DNA of 64,000 nt from an uncultured Lachnospiraceae bacterium (lineage in GTDB: Bacteria > Bacillota > Clostridia > Lachnospirales > Lachnospiraceae), in the NCBI GenBank assembly GCA_910589385.1, contig CAJUTU010000009.1, positions 1 through 64,000 of the forward strand, read 5' to 3'. Positions 7,800-16,478 of this stretch are shown in pieces. The position numbers and the translations under genes were made by a program. The first letter of the stretch is position 1; the number at the start of each line of letters is the position of its first letter. Under the pieces are notes generated by a model, which had not been told where the DNA came from, made no database searches, and was given only the letters and a program-made list of their open reading frames with translations.

Positions 7800-9071
7800 T
7801 TACGTCTCATCAATCGCTTTTCCGATATCATGTCGCATATATTTATTCCCAAATTCCACCCATTCTGTCGCAGCATATGCATTTTCACGGGCTTCCCGAA
7901 GGTTCCTTCCCTTTGCTGTCACGCCCAGCACCCGGCCCCCGTTAGTTACCGTTTTGTCTCCGTCAAACTTTGTTCCCGCATGGAAGCAGTAGTACCCTTC
8001 ATGCTCCTTGAATTTATCCAATCCGCTGATTGCAAATCCTTTTTCATACTGCAGCGGATATCCGTCTGATGCCAATACCACACAGACTGCCGCATTGTCT
8101 TCAAACTCCAGATTTACCTCATCCAGAGTGCCGTCAATGCAGGCTTCCACGACCTTGATCAGATCATTCTTCATCCGCGGCAGCACCACCTGTGCCTCTG
8201 GGTCGCCAAACCGGGCGTTGTATTCCAACACCTTCGGCCCTTCCTCCGTGAGTATCAGCCCGAAGAAAATCACGCCCTTGAAAGGCCTTCCTTCTGCCGC
8301 CATAGCATCTACTGTTGGCTGGTAAATATATTTTTCGCAGAATTCCTCAACCTTTTCTGTATAAAACGGGCTTGGAGAGAATGTTCCCATTCCTCCTGTA
8401 TTCAATCCGGTATCGCCGTCCCCTGCACGCTTGTGGTCCTGAGCGGAAGTCATGGTCTTAATTGTTTTTCCATCCACAAAAGAAAGAACGGAAACTTCCC
8501 GGCCGGTAAGGAACTCTTCTATTACCATCTCATTTCCTGCAGAGCCAAATTTCTTATCCAGCATGATGGTTTTCACGCCTTCTTTTGCCTCTTCAAGGTT
8601 CTGGCAGATCAGCACGCCTTTACCAAGAGCCAGGCCATCTGCCTTGAGAACGATCGGAAACTTTGCTGTCTCCAGATAAGCAAGGGCTGCATCCGGATCT
8701 GTAAAATTCTCAAACGCTGCTGTCGGGATATTATATTTTTTCATCAACTCTTTGGAAAATGCTTTGGATCCCTCCAGAATTGCCGCATTTTTACGTGGTC
8801 CGAAAGTACGGATGCCGGCTGCTTCCATTTCATCCACCAGACCGCCCACCAGCGGGTCGTCCATCCCTACGATCACAAGATCAATCCCATTCTCCTTTGC
8901 AAATGCCGTCAGCTTATCAAATTCCATCGCGCCAATGGGAACACACTGTGCATACTCCGCGATTCCCGCATTGCCCGGGGCGCAATACATCTTTTCTACC
9001 CACGGGCTTTTCGCCGCACTGGCCGCAATCGCATGTTCTCTTCCGCCGCTTCCAACAATCAATACTTTCAT
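7800..9071 (-). CDS. purD: Phosphoribosylamine-glycine ligase (GAR synthetase)
   Basis: A 423-residue ATP-grasp ligase that joins glycine to phosphoribosylamine, the second step of IMP synthesis. The N-terminal loop VLIVGSGGREHAI, the ATP-grasp segment LKADGLALGKGV, and the block YNARFGDPEAQV are present. The ATG at 9071 is preferred to one at 9098 because AAGGAG lies seven bases before it and the protein then begins MKVLIVGSGG as in the family. It follows purN by 117 bases in the pur operon. Confidence 0.96.
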   Translation of the reverse strand: MKVLIVGSGGREHAIAASAAKSPWVEKMYCAPGNAGIAEYAQCVPIGAMEFDKLTAFAKENGIDLVIVGMDDPLVGGLVDEMEAAGIRTFGPRKNAAILEGSKAFSKELMKKYNIPTAAFENFTDPDAALAYLETAKFPIVLKADGLALGKGVLICQNLEEAKEGVKTIMLDKKFGSAGNEMVIEEFLTGREVSVLSFVDGKTIKTMTSAQDHKRAGDGDTGLNTGGMGTFSPSPFYTEKVEEFCEKYIYQPTVDAMAAEGRPFKGVIFFGLILTEEGPKVLEYNARFGDPEAQVVLPRMKNDLIKVVEACIDGTLDEVNLEFEDNAAVCVVLASDGYPLQYEKGFAISGLDKFKEHEGYYCFHAGTKFDGDKTVTNGGRVLGVTAKGRNLREARENAYAATEWVEFGNKYMRHDIGKAIDET

Positions 9072-9188
9072 GCCTGTCTCCTTCGTTCTCATCCACATTT
9101 CCTAAATTTCGCTTCTGTTTTTCATAGCCTCAGCCAACCATGTATCCATCGGCTGCTGTCTATAGTAATATATCCATCCCTGGAAAAA

Positions 9189-9818
9189 TCATTCCTCTAA
9201 GACAAATGCCTTCCCATCCTTCACAGCCACTTTGCCATTGGCGATCAGGTCAATGGCCCTGGGAAGTATCTTCCACTCCGCCTGCTCCATGACTCTGCGC
9301 TGCAAGATCTCTGCGGTATCTCCCGGCTGCACCTCTACGGCTTTCTGAAGAATGATCGGACCGGTATCTGTACCCTCATCCACAAAATGCACTGTAGCGC
9401 CGACAACTTTGACTCCCCGCGCCAATGCAGCCTCATGTACCTTCAAGCCATAATATCCGGTTCCGCAAAAAGACGGGATCAAAGAGGGGTGGATATTGAT
9501 CATCCGATCCTTGTATTTCACTGTCATTTCCGGCGGAATGACTACAAGAAATCCGGCAAGCACGATCAAATCCGGCATATATCCTTCCACTGCTTCCAAA
9601 AGCTTCTCGTTAAACTTTCCGCGGTCCGCAAAATCCTTCGGTGAAATACACTGTGCCGGGATTCCGTGGTTTTTCGCACGTTCCAGGGCATACGCATTTT
9701 TATTGTTGCTGATGACTCCGGCAATCTCCGCGTTCGAAATACTTCCCTTCTCCACACCGTCAATGACCGCCTGCAGATTCGTTCCGCCTCCAGATACCAT
9801 TACCACCACTCTTAGCAT
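9189..9818 (-). CDS. purN: Phosphoribosylglycinamide formyltransferase
   Basis: A 209-residue folate-dependent GAR transformylase, third step of purine synthesis, using 10-formyltetrahydrofolate. Visible are VSGGGTNLQAVID at the N-terminus, the catalytic INIHPSLIPSF loop with Asn and His, and HFVDEGTDTGPII with the catalytic Asp. The length is typical. The ATG overlaps the purM stop by seven bases (TAA at 9812-9814, ATG at 9816-9818 on the complement), so translation is probably coupled. Confidence 0.96.
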   Translation of the reverse strand: MLRVVVMVSGGGTNLQAVIDGVEKGSISNAEIAGVISNNKNAYALERAKNHGIPAQCISPKDFADRGKFNEKLLEAVEGYMPDLIVLAGFLVVIPPEMTVKYKDRMINIHPSLIPSFCGTGYYGLKVHEAALARGVKVVGATVHFVDEGTDTGPIILQKAVEVQPGDTAEILQRRVMEQAEWKILPRAIDLIANGKVAVKDGKAFVLEE

Positions 9819-10843
9819 AAGGTTACTCCTTTTTCACCGGCTTCAATCTGCCCTACTACATACGGAGTCTCGCCTGCTGCCCTGGCTGCTTCCATGGCTT
9901 TGTCCACATCTGCCGCCTCCACCGCAAGCACCATGCCAAGCCCCATATTATACGTATTATACATCATTTTCTCCTCGATTCCACCTGTCTCGGCAATCAT
10001 CCCAAAAATCGGAGGAACCGGATAGCTTTCTTTTCGGATGACAGCGCGGGTGCCGTCTATCAGCATACGAGGGATATTTTCATAGAAACCGCCCCCTGTG
10101 ATATGGCTGCATGCTTTCACAGACACGCCGGCTTCCTTGATACTTTTCAATGCTCTCACATAAATACGGGTTGGAGCTAAAAGAGCATCTCCCAAAGTAC
10201 ATCCCAGGCAGTCATAGTAAGTCCCCAGGGATTCTTTTGTCATTTTAAACACTTTCCGCACGAGGGAGAATCCATTACTGTGCACCCCGGAGGAAGCCAT
10301 ACCTATCAAGACATCCCCTTCTTTCAGTTCTTTTCCGGTAATCAGATCCTTTTCATCTACAACGCCTACCGCGAACCCGGCCAGGTCATATTCTTCAGCC
10401 GGATAAAAGCCTGGCATCTCTGCAGTCTCGCCGCCGATCAGAGCTGCCCCGGACTGTTTGCATCCTTCCGCAACCCCGCTGACAATCGCCGCGATCTTCT
10501 CCGGCTCGTTCTTTCCGCATGCGATATAATCCAGGAAAAATAAAGGTTCTCCACCCGCACATGCAATATCATTCACACACATTGCCACACAGTCAATCCC
10601 CACGGTATTGTGCCTGTCCATAATGAATGCCAGCTTTAGCTTTGTTCCAACGCCGTCTGTACCGGATACCAACGTCGGCTTTTCCATATTTTTAAATTTT
10701 TCCATGGAAAAAGCCCCGGAGAAACCGCCCAGGTTCGTTAAGACCTCCGGACGCATAGTCTCCTGTACGTGTTTCTTCATCAGTTCCACAGATCTGTAGC
10801 CTGCCTCAATATCAACGCCGGCAGTTTTATAATCAATTGCCAT
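9812..10843 (-). CDS. purM: Phosphoribosylformylglycinamidine cyclo-ligase (AIR synthetase)
   Basis: A 343-residue PurM/ThiL-fold enzyme making aminoimidazole ribotide from FGAM and ATP. The family signature VSGTDGVGTKLKLAF is near residue 60, with DCVAMCVNDIACAGGEPLFF and LIGGETAEMPGFY following. The start at 10843 (MAIDYKTAGVDIEAG) has AAGGAG 11 bases upstream; an in-frame extension to 10945 would overlap purE and adds residues not typical of the family. Confidence 0.96.
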   Translation of the reverse strand: MAIDYKTAGVDIEAGYRSVELMKKHVQETMRPEVLTNLGGFSGAFSMEKFKNMEKPTLVSGTDGVGTKLKLAFIMDRHNTVGIDCVAMCVNDIACAGGEPLFFLDYIACGKNEPEKIAAIVSGVAEGCKQSGAALIGGETAEMPGFYPAEEYDLAGFAVGVVDEKDLITGKELKEGDVLIGMASSGVHSNGFSLVRKVFKMTKESLGTYYDCLGCTLGDALLAPTRIYVRALKSIKEAGVSVKACSHITGGGFYENIPRMLIDGTRAVIRKESYPVPPIFGMIAETGGIEEKMMYNTYNMGLGMVLAVEAADVDKAMEAARAAGETPYVVGQIEAGEKGVTLC

Positions 10844-10910
10844 TACTATTACGTCTCCTTTTCCTGTATTTTTCGATACCAGATACGCCTCATGATCAAT
10901 CTCATCCGGC

Positions 10911-11420
10911 TTATTGTGCCAGATAAGCCTCATAGCCAGCCTCATCCAGCCTGGCAGCCTTGGCCTGTACGGTCTCTTTCATTTCCACAGAATAAGCTTT
11001 CAGCTTATCCAGAAGGGCAGGCTCTGACACCGCAAGGATCTTAGCCGCAAGGATCGCCGCGTTCATCCCGCCGTCAATGGCCACTGTTGCAACCGGGATC
11101 CCAGGCGGCATCTGTACAATGGAAAAAAGAGCGTCCTGCCCGTCAAGGTTCTTTCCTGACAACGGAACGCCAATGACCGGCATAGGAAACAACGCCGCAC
11201 ACATACCCGGCAGATGTGCTGCCATACCCGCGCCTGCAATGATGACTTTGATTCCTTTTCCTTCCGCTGCCTTCGCCCACTCAAAGAACACGTCCGGCTC
11301 CCGATGCGCGGAAATGATCGTCATCTCATAATCAATCCCAAACTTCTCCAACTGCTTTGCAGCCTTGCTCATGACTTTTAAATCTGAGTCGCTGCCCATT
11401 ACAATTCCTACTTTTGGCAT
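10911..11420 (-). CDS. purE: N5-carboxyaminoimidazole ribonucleotide mutase
   Basis: A 169-residue class I PurE that moves the carboxylate from N5-CAIR to CAIR in IMP synthesis. The motifs VGIVMGSDSDLKVM at the N-terminus and ISAHREPD with the catalytic histidine are present, followed by AGAGMAAHLPGMCA. It is the first of four consecutive purine genes. No purine riboswitch is visible in the 70 bases upstream, which contain only a weak GGCAGG/CCTGCC inverted repeat, so the promoter may lie upstream of the aminopeptidase gene. No purK is seen in the window. Confidence 0.96.
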   Translation of the reverse strand: MPKVGIVMGSDSDLKVMSKAAKQLEKFGIDYEMTIISAHREPDVFFEWAKAAEGKGIKVIIAGAGMAAHLPGMCAALFPMPVIGVPLSGKNLDGQDALFSIVQMPPGIPVATVAIDGGMNAAILAAKILAVSEPALLDKLKAYSVEMKETVQAKAARLDEAGYEAYLAQ

Positions 11421-11490
11421 CTCTTTTCCACCTTTCTTCTGTCGGCAGGTCTTCTGTGACGGCTGCCTGCCTTCTCCTTTATATCAGTTT

Positions 11491-13593
11491 TTATAGAGTA
11501 ACCGTTGCTTCATCCAGCGGCTCGTTCAGCGCCTCCGTTCCCGGAAGCACAAACCTTCCGTCTTCCAACAGTATAATTCTTTTTCCCTCTTTTGTCACTA
11601 CACTTATTTCCCCTAACTCCTCATAGGGAATCGTAATATCCGTATGGCACTGGAAATACGCCTTTCCCACATCTTCCTTCCGAAGCATGGAAATAGAATT
11701 GTCCTTTGCCACAATCTCTTTTCCATTGGGGTTATACACCCTGACATCCTCACTCCAGCTGTAACAGGTGTCTCCCACCGCGAAATGCGGGCCGGTCTTT
11801 TCTGCGATCAGGATCGGCAGCATCTCTTCAATCTGATATTTCCTGCCCGCCACATAAGCCATTGTATTCGTTCCGATCGCAAATTCGCCCAGCGGCAGTG
11901 TGGGATGATCATGCAGTACATTGTCGCTGATGTATTTCCGGTTATCCTCTTCGTTTTCAAAGTTGGCGCATGTATAATCTGTAATCCGGCCGTCCTGAAA
12001 GGTCAATTTCAAATCCTGGTACTGCAGCCCATTCAGATATACTCTGCTGACATGCAGGATTCCTTCTGTGCCCTCCAAAACCGGCGACGTAAAAACTTCC
12101 CCAACCGGGATATTCACATCTGCCACACAATTTTCAAATTTGGTCTCTTTCTCCGGGTCATTCAGCGTAAAGAGCCTGATCTTCATATCCGTCTGATTGT
12201 TCCCTTTACCAAGTACCTGCACAAATTCCCCCTGGTCCAGCACGTCGATCAACTTCTGCTGCAGTGCCTCATACAGCTTTGCATCCAATGTATTGATCCG
12301 GATAATATCGTCAAAAATCTCCGGATACTGCTCCCCAATCTCTGGTATAGGAAATGCAATGATCGTAAAGCTCCGCTCTTCCTGCCTGATATACTGATTT
12401 GTAATCTGGGCGGCTTTCCTGTCATATAAAAGTGAAAGAGAACGCTGATTTTCCGTATAAGAAAGCGCTTCTTTTTTTACCTTCGGTGAAAACGGCTTCT
12501 CCCCAAAGGCCTCGATCACGGCCGGGCCTGCATACCTGGCCGCCTGCTTTTCATTTTCTTCATACACATGCTTCAAAACATCCAGCTTCCGCTCAATATA
12601 CCGCTTATCCATGAACAAAGCCGCATCCTGGCGGTGGTCATATTCATACTGCCGATTGGGGGATGTCCCAAAATAGCCGCCCTTTCCCCGTCCCTGCTTC
12701 GTGATCACAGTAGATGGGGTGCGGTAGATCACCGGAGTAAGTCCCATTTTTTCAAAGTTTTCAATGGCCAGCTTCACCATCTGCTCAAATCCCAGCGGAC
12801 AGCGGATATCCACTACGGATTTTTTTGACAGGTCTTTTCCTGTATTGATAAATCCAATCCGGTAGCCTTCTGTATAAACATCTGCCATTTTCTTGACCGT
12901 ATGCCAGGGCAGGGCATTCAAATGCCGGGCAGTGCCAAGCTCATTTTCCGTTATATATTCTCCAAAACGATACAAATAGCGCAAGTCCGACAGATCCGCG
13001 CAGAGAATGACGTCTGACACAAATGACTGCATAGGATATAACTGCTCTTCCACCCGTTCTGTCAGGAAGACATCGCAGTAATCACTGGCATACCAGTAAA
13101 AAATATCTCTGACACCCTTATAATCCGGTGTACAGCCTTCAAAACGGTTGTAAACCTCTATCAACAATTCATTTAATATCGTCAGGTAATCCTGTCTGGA
13201 CTCAAATGCATAGGCAATCCCGCCCCGCAGCTCCGTATACAGGAAACTAAGCATCCTTCCAAACTCTTCCCCAAATACAGATACTGCATATGCCGGATCT
13301 GCATAGCTTTGATCATAATGTTCTGGAAGGATATCTTCATATAACGCATGATTCCATTCCTGCATTTCTTCCAGACATAGCCCGTGCCAGGAGCCATCCG
13401 AAATCTTTTGAGAGGTTTCCGCCAGTTTCAGCGCGAACGATGCCATCTGCCGAAAATATGCACGAAACGGCTCTGCCACTGTCTCCTCTATAAGCATTTG
13501 CTCCAGCCGTTCAAGGGACAGTCCATACCTCTCCACATAACCTGTGTTCCTGACCTCTGGCCCCTCTGCCGGATTCTCAATATTTTCATTCAT
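11491..13593 (-). CDS. M29 family aminopeptidase with a long N-terminal extension
   Basis: A 700-residue protein. The C-terminal half matches M29 (AmpS/AmpT/AmpII) dinuclear metallo-aminopeptidases: IPVGEVFTSPVLEG (Glu about 499), LPLGEFAIGTN (Glu about 570), HDHP nearby, and TGPHFAVGDTCY (His about 603, Asp about 608). M29 enzymes usually have about 410 residues; here roughly 290 extra residues lie at the N-terminus, acidic and helical with no recognised domain. The probable role is cytoplasmic peptide trimming. The ATG overlaps the stop of the DUF6142-like gene by four bases. Confidence 0.85.
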   Translation of the reverse strand: MNENIENPAEGPEVRNTGYVERYGLSLERLEQMLIEETVAEPFRAYFRQMASFALKLAETSQKISDGSWHGLCLEEMQEWNHALYEDILPEHYDQSYADPAYAVSVFGEEFGRMLSFLYTELRGGIAYAFESRQDYLTILNELLIEVYNRFEGCTPDYKGVRDIFYWYASDYCDVFLTERVEEQLYPMQSFVSDVILCADLSDLRYLYRFGEYITENELGTARHLNALPWHTVKKMADVYTEGYRIGFINTGKDLSKKSVVDIRCPLGFEQMVKLAIENFEKMGLTPVIYRTPSTVITKQGRGKGGYFGTSPNRQYEYDHRQDAALFMDKRYIERKLDVLKHVYEENEKQAARYAGPAVIEAFGEKPFSPKVKKEALSYTENQRSLSLLYDRKAAQITNQYIRQEERSFTIIAFPIPEIGEQYPEIFDDIIRINTLDAKLYEALQQKLIDVLDQGEFVQVLGKGNNQTDMKIRLFTLNDPEKETKFENCVADVNIPVGEVFTSPVLEGTEGILHVSRVYLNGLQYQDLKLTFQDGRITDYTCANFENEEDNRKYISDNVLHDHPTLPLGEFAIGTNTMAYVAGRKYQIEEMLPILIAEKTGPHFAVGDTCYSWSEDVRVYNPNGKEIVAKDNSISMLRKEDVGKAYFQCHTDITIPYEELGEISVVTKEGKRIILLEDGRFVLPGTEALNEPLDEATVTL

Positions 13594-13964
13594 TTTCCAA
13601 GCCCTCCTGTAAAGATGATCAACAGACTGAGCAGAAGCAATATGTTAGCTGCGATCCCAAGCCTGCATGAAATGTATTTTTTCTCTCTTTCGCGCAGTCC
13701 TTTCACACCTGCCCTGACTCCCAATACGGCAAATATCACTGCAACAATGCCGAACCCTCCTACGAATCCAGCCGCATTGCCATGCATACGGAATGCAATC
13801 CCCAGGGAAAGCAAAATCAATACAACCGAACCCAGTGCGTACCAGCAGGAATAGGTCCCCATGCGAGAATGCTTCAAAACCGTCTGGCCATACTTTCTGG
13901 TCCTCCGCCTTTTCCCTGCCTTTTCACGAGTCAGCCCTTTTGTATTTTTTCCGTTTCTTGCCAT
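13590..13964 (-). CDS. Small membrane protein, DUF6142-like
   Basis: A 124-residue protein with a very basic N-terminus (Lys/Arg-rich, residues 1-33) and about three membrane helices from residue 40 on, joined by a short polar loop REREKKYISCR. It resembles the Lachnospiraceae family DUF6142, though I assign this name only tentatively. AAGGAG lies eight bases before the ATG. It overlaps the VanZ-family gene upstream by 41 bases and the aminopeptidase downstream by four, so the three are probably one translational unit. Confidence 0.7.
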   Translation of the reverse strand: MARNGKNTKGLTREKAGKRRRTRKYGQTVLKHSRMGTYSCWYALGSVVLILLSLGIAFRMHGNAAGFVGGFGIVAVIFAVLGVRAGVKGLREREKKYISCRLGIAANILLLLSLLIIFTGGLGK

Positions 13965-14415
13965 AACATTTTCTCCTTATTATATTACAGGTTAAAAATA
14001 AAATGTATCCAAGAACACCTCCCAAAGTATTCAGCAGCAGATCATCTACATCAAAGCTTCCCACTTTGGTCAGAAGCTGGAAAATCTCAACTCCAAGACT
14101 CAAAGCAAAGCTGTAAAAAAGTGTCTGAAAAAAACTTCTGGACGTACTTGCCATAGAAATGAAAAATCCATATGGCACAAAAATAAGGATATTTCCAAAT
14201 AAATTAGCGAATACCGCAAAAGCGCCCAGTTCCTCTCTGTATTGTATAAAACGGTTGATTTCTTTAAAAAGCTCCAGATTATATCGATAGCCTTCTGAGA
14301 CTTCTGTACGTCCGTACAGCTCAGAAAAGCATAAAAAATACACCAGAAATACAATATAAAGTACAAACAGCACTCTGCCAAGAATGCGATACCTTCTCAC
14401 TTGCCTCTGACTCAA
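13924..14415 (-). CDS. VanZ family membrane protein
   Basis: A 163-residue protein with four or five membrane helices. The VanZ-like blocks NLFGNILIFVPYGFF and SLGVEIFQLL followed by FDVDDLLLNTLGGVLGY are clear. VanZ of Enterococcus raises teicoplanin resistance; most VanZ-domain proteins have no known function. The start codon is TTG at 14413-14415, supported by AAGGAG seven bases upstream; no in-frame ATG offers a better site. The C-terminus is Lys/Arg-rich and overlaps the next gene by 41 bases. Confidence 0.82.
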   Translation of the reverse strand: MSQRQVRRYRILGRVLFVLYIVFLVYFLCFSELYGRTEVSEGYRYNLELFKEINRFIQYREELGAFAVFANLFGNILIFVPYGFFISMASTSRSFFQTLFYSFALSLGVEIFQLLTKVGSFDVDDLLLNTLGGVLGYILFLTCNIIRRKCYGKKRKKYKRADS

Positions 14416-14522
14416 AATTATACTCCTTCATACAGTTTTACACCGGTATACGGGGTCTGCAGGGAAATATCCTGCCTGGCTGCGCAAGAATATCCTCTGT
14501 AGTTCCTAAACCGGTAATCCTG

Positions 14523-14672
14523 TCAAAATGTAATCTCACCCCGGTGTTTTAAAAGGCGTGCGCCGTTTACTATCGTAATCACGCCTGTTGCAATACCTAC
14601 AGTTACCATAATGATACCCAGCACAATATTTGAAGCGCCTGCTGATGTCATTGTTTTAAATGCTCTTTCCAT
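14523..14672 (-). CDS. 49-residue membrane peptide
   Basis: A short frame with GGAGG six bases before its ATG. The peptide has one long hydrophobic helix (about residues 15-36, IVLGIIMVTVGIATGVITIV) and a basic tail (ARLLKHRGEITF). The N-terminal segment MERAFKTMTSAGASN resembles many short Firmicutes membrane peptides. An in-frame extension up to 14795 exists but overlaps pyrE and lacks a binding site, so I reject it. It follows pyrE by 85 bases and may be cotranscribed. Function unknown. Confidence 0.6.
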   Translation of the reverse strand: MERAFKTMTSAGASNIVLGIIMVTVGIATGVITIVNGARLLKHRGEITF

Positions 14673-14757
14673 AAATAGCCTCCGTTCTGTTCCATCCGTT
14701 AGATTCTTAAACTGCTGTTTTCTGACTGCTATTTTCCTGACTGTTGTTTTCCATGCG

Positions 14758-15438
14758 TCAAGAGCGGCATCCATATGTATTATAATATGCGTCAATCGCC
14801 GATTTTAATGTATCGTCTATCACGACCTCTCCATTATATTCCTTATTATACAGGTGCTCCACGACCTCTCCCATTGTAACAATAGCTGCGGTTTCAAACC
14901 CATAAAGCTCCCGGATTTCATCCAATGCACGCTTCTGTCCGCCTTTTCCCACTTCCATGCGGTCCAGCGACACCATCAGCCCCTTCACTTCCACATTTGC
15001 CTGTCCCTTTAAAATCGGGAATGTTTCTTCAATGGATTTTCCGGAGGTCGTTACATCTTCAATGATGACAACGCGGTCCCCGTCCTGAAGCTTACTCCCC
15101 AGGAGAATGCCTGTATCTCCGTGGTCCTTCACTTCTTTTCTGTTGGAGCAGTACCGGATATCCTTGCCGTACAATTCACTGATCGCCATTGTGGCTGCCA
15201 CCGTCAGAGGAATCCCTTTATATGCCGGCCCGAATAACACGTCAAAATCCAGCCCGTATCTGTCGTGGATCGCTTTTGCATAGTATTCTCCCAGCTTCCG
15301 GAGCTGCGTGCCTGTCACATATGCTCCGGCATTCATAAAAAAGGGTGATTTCCTGCCGCTTTTTAAAGTGAAATCACCAAATTTCAGCACCTTGCTTTCT
15401 ACCATAAACTCAATAAATTCCTGCTTGTACTGTTCCAT
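14758..15438 (-). CDS. pyrE: Orotate phosphoribosyltransferase
   Basis: A 226-residue enzyme converting orotate and PRPP to OMP in pyrimidine synthesis. The PRPP-binding motif VVIIEDVTTSGKS is clear, as are FTLKSGRKSPFFMNAG near the N-terminus and FGPAYKGIPL. The start at 15438 (MEQYKQEFIEFM) is preferred: GGAGG lies about 11 bases before it and the protein then has the usual length. An upstream in-frame ATG at 15510 lacks a binding site. No other pyrimidine gene is adjacent; it is driven by the promoter at 15544-15572. Confidence 0.95.
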   Translation of the reverse strand: MEQYKQEFIEFMVESKVLKFGDFTLKSGRKSPFFMNAGAYVTGTQLRKLGEYYAKAIHDRYGLDFDVLFGPAYKGIPLTVAATMAISELYGKDIRYCSNRKEVKDHGDTGILLGSKLQDGDRVVIIEDVTTSGKSIEETFPILKGQANVEVKGLMVSLDRMEVGKGGQKRALDEIRELYGFETAAIVTMGEVVEHLYNKEYNGEVVIDDTLKSAIDAYYNTYGCRS

Positions 15439-15543
15439 AGTCCTTAAAACCTCCGTGTTTATGGGCTTCTCAGCCACTTTTACTGTTCTTGGGCCTGCCT
15501 GCTGCATCATTACTATACCATTGGATATGAAGTATTCTTTTTG

Positions 15544-15572
15544 ATTCTAGCACAACTAACATCTATTTTCAA
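15544..15572 (-). promoter_or_regulatory. Promoter of pyrE
   Basis: Minus-strand TTGAAA (15567-15572) and TAGAAT (15544-15549) with a 17-base spacer. The transcript would start near 15537, giving a leader of about 100 bases before the pyrE ATG at 15438. I see no obvious PyrR-type anti-antiterminator in the leader. Confidence 0.7.
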
Positions 15573-15687
15573 TCAGAGAATCTGACCAAAACGCTTGTAG
15601 TTCTCCCCAACTCTAAAATCACTTTCGATGAACTCTTTGATATTAAATGAGGGTGTAAAGCCTTATCCAAACAACAACTTTTTATTT

Positions 15688-15720
15688 TGTCACTTTCCTG
15701 TCACTTTACTCTGCTAAGAT
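15688..15720 (+). promoter_or_regulatory. Promoter with direct-repeat operator for the MacB-type ABC operon
   Basis: TGTCACTTT occurs twice (15688-15696 and 15699-15707), 11 bases apart, just before a -10-like TAAGAT (15715-15720). No good -35 box is present. Two direct repeats one helical turn apart in place of a -35 box is the usual target of an OmpR-family response regulator. The cognate regulator may be one of the two at 24.9-26.5 kb or one outside the window; this is inference. Confidence 0.55.
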
Positions 15721-15797
15721 AACAATTACGAAAGGCCTGCCGGACTTATTCCTGACCAGGCATACCGGCCGGCATCACAGAAAGGAGCTTATCATTT

Positions 15798-16478
15798 ATG
15801 GAAATACTTCATTGCAGCCATTTAACAAAAGCATACAAAAACGGGGATCATACGGTCATGGCTTTAGACGATGTAAACCTGTCGCTGGAAAAAGGCAGCT
15901 TTACCGCCATCGTAGGCGCTTCCGGTTCCGGGAAGTCCACGCTTTTGCATCTGCTTGGCGGGGTAGACCGTCCCACGAGCGGCAGCATCTGCATCGAGGG
16001 GACAGACATTTCTACGTTAAATATGGAAGAACTGGCGGTCTTCCGCAGGCGCAAGGTGGGTCTGATCTATCAGTTCTACAACCTGATCCCCACACTAAAC
16101 GTCCGGAAAAATATCCTGCTCCCGGTGCTGCTGGACAAACGGAAACCAGACGAGGAACGCTTTGAACAGATTGTAAACACATTGGGGCTTTCTGACCGTC
16201 TGTCTCATCTTCCCAGAGAACTGTCCGGCGGACAGCAGCAGAGGGCTGCCATTGCCCGGAGCCTCATCTATCAGCCCGCCATCCTGCTGGCGGATGAACC
16301 CACCGGAAATCTTGACCGACGCAATTCCGAGGAGACCATTGAGCTGTTAAAGTTATCCAACCGGGAGTATGGCCAAACCGTGCTCCTCATTACCCATGAT
16401 GAGAAAACAGCTTTGATGGCGGAACGGATCCTGACTCTGGAAGACGGAAAAATTGTCAGAGATGAGGTGATATCATAA
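15798..16478 (+). CDS. ABC transporter ATP-binding protein (LolD/MacB type)
   Basis: A 226-residue ATPase with Walker A GASGSGKST (residues about 36-44), signature LSGGQQQRAAIARSL, Walker B ILLADEPTGNLD and H-loop LLITHDEKTA. The sequence falls in the class that pairs with FtsX-type permeases and acts by mechanotransmission on lipoproteins or antimicrobial peptides rather than by simple import. AAAGGAG precedes the ATG. Its stop and the permease ATG overlap by one base (TAATG), so the two are a coupled pair. Confidence 0.93.
   Translation: MEILHCSHLTKAYKNGDHTVMALDDVNLSLEKGSFTAIVGASGSGKSTLLHLLGGVDRPTSGSICIEGTDISTLNMEELAVFRRRKVGLIYQFYNLIPTLNVRKNILLPVLLDKRKPDEERFEQIVNTLGLSDRLSHLPRELSGGQQQRAAIARSLIYQPAILLADEPTGNLDRRNSEETIELLKLSNREYGQTVLLITHDEKTALMAERILTLEDGKIVRDEVIS

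Noticed and set aside
10844..10945. N-terminal extension of purM
   Set aside because: It would overlap purE, is absent from the family, and the ATG at 10843 has a good ribosome binding site.
11421..11490. Possible purine riboswitch upstream of purE
   Set aside because: Only 70 bases are available; there is no purine-aptamer core, just a weak GGCAGG/CCTGCC repeat.
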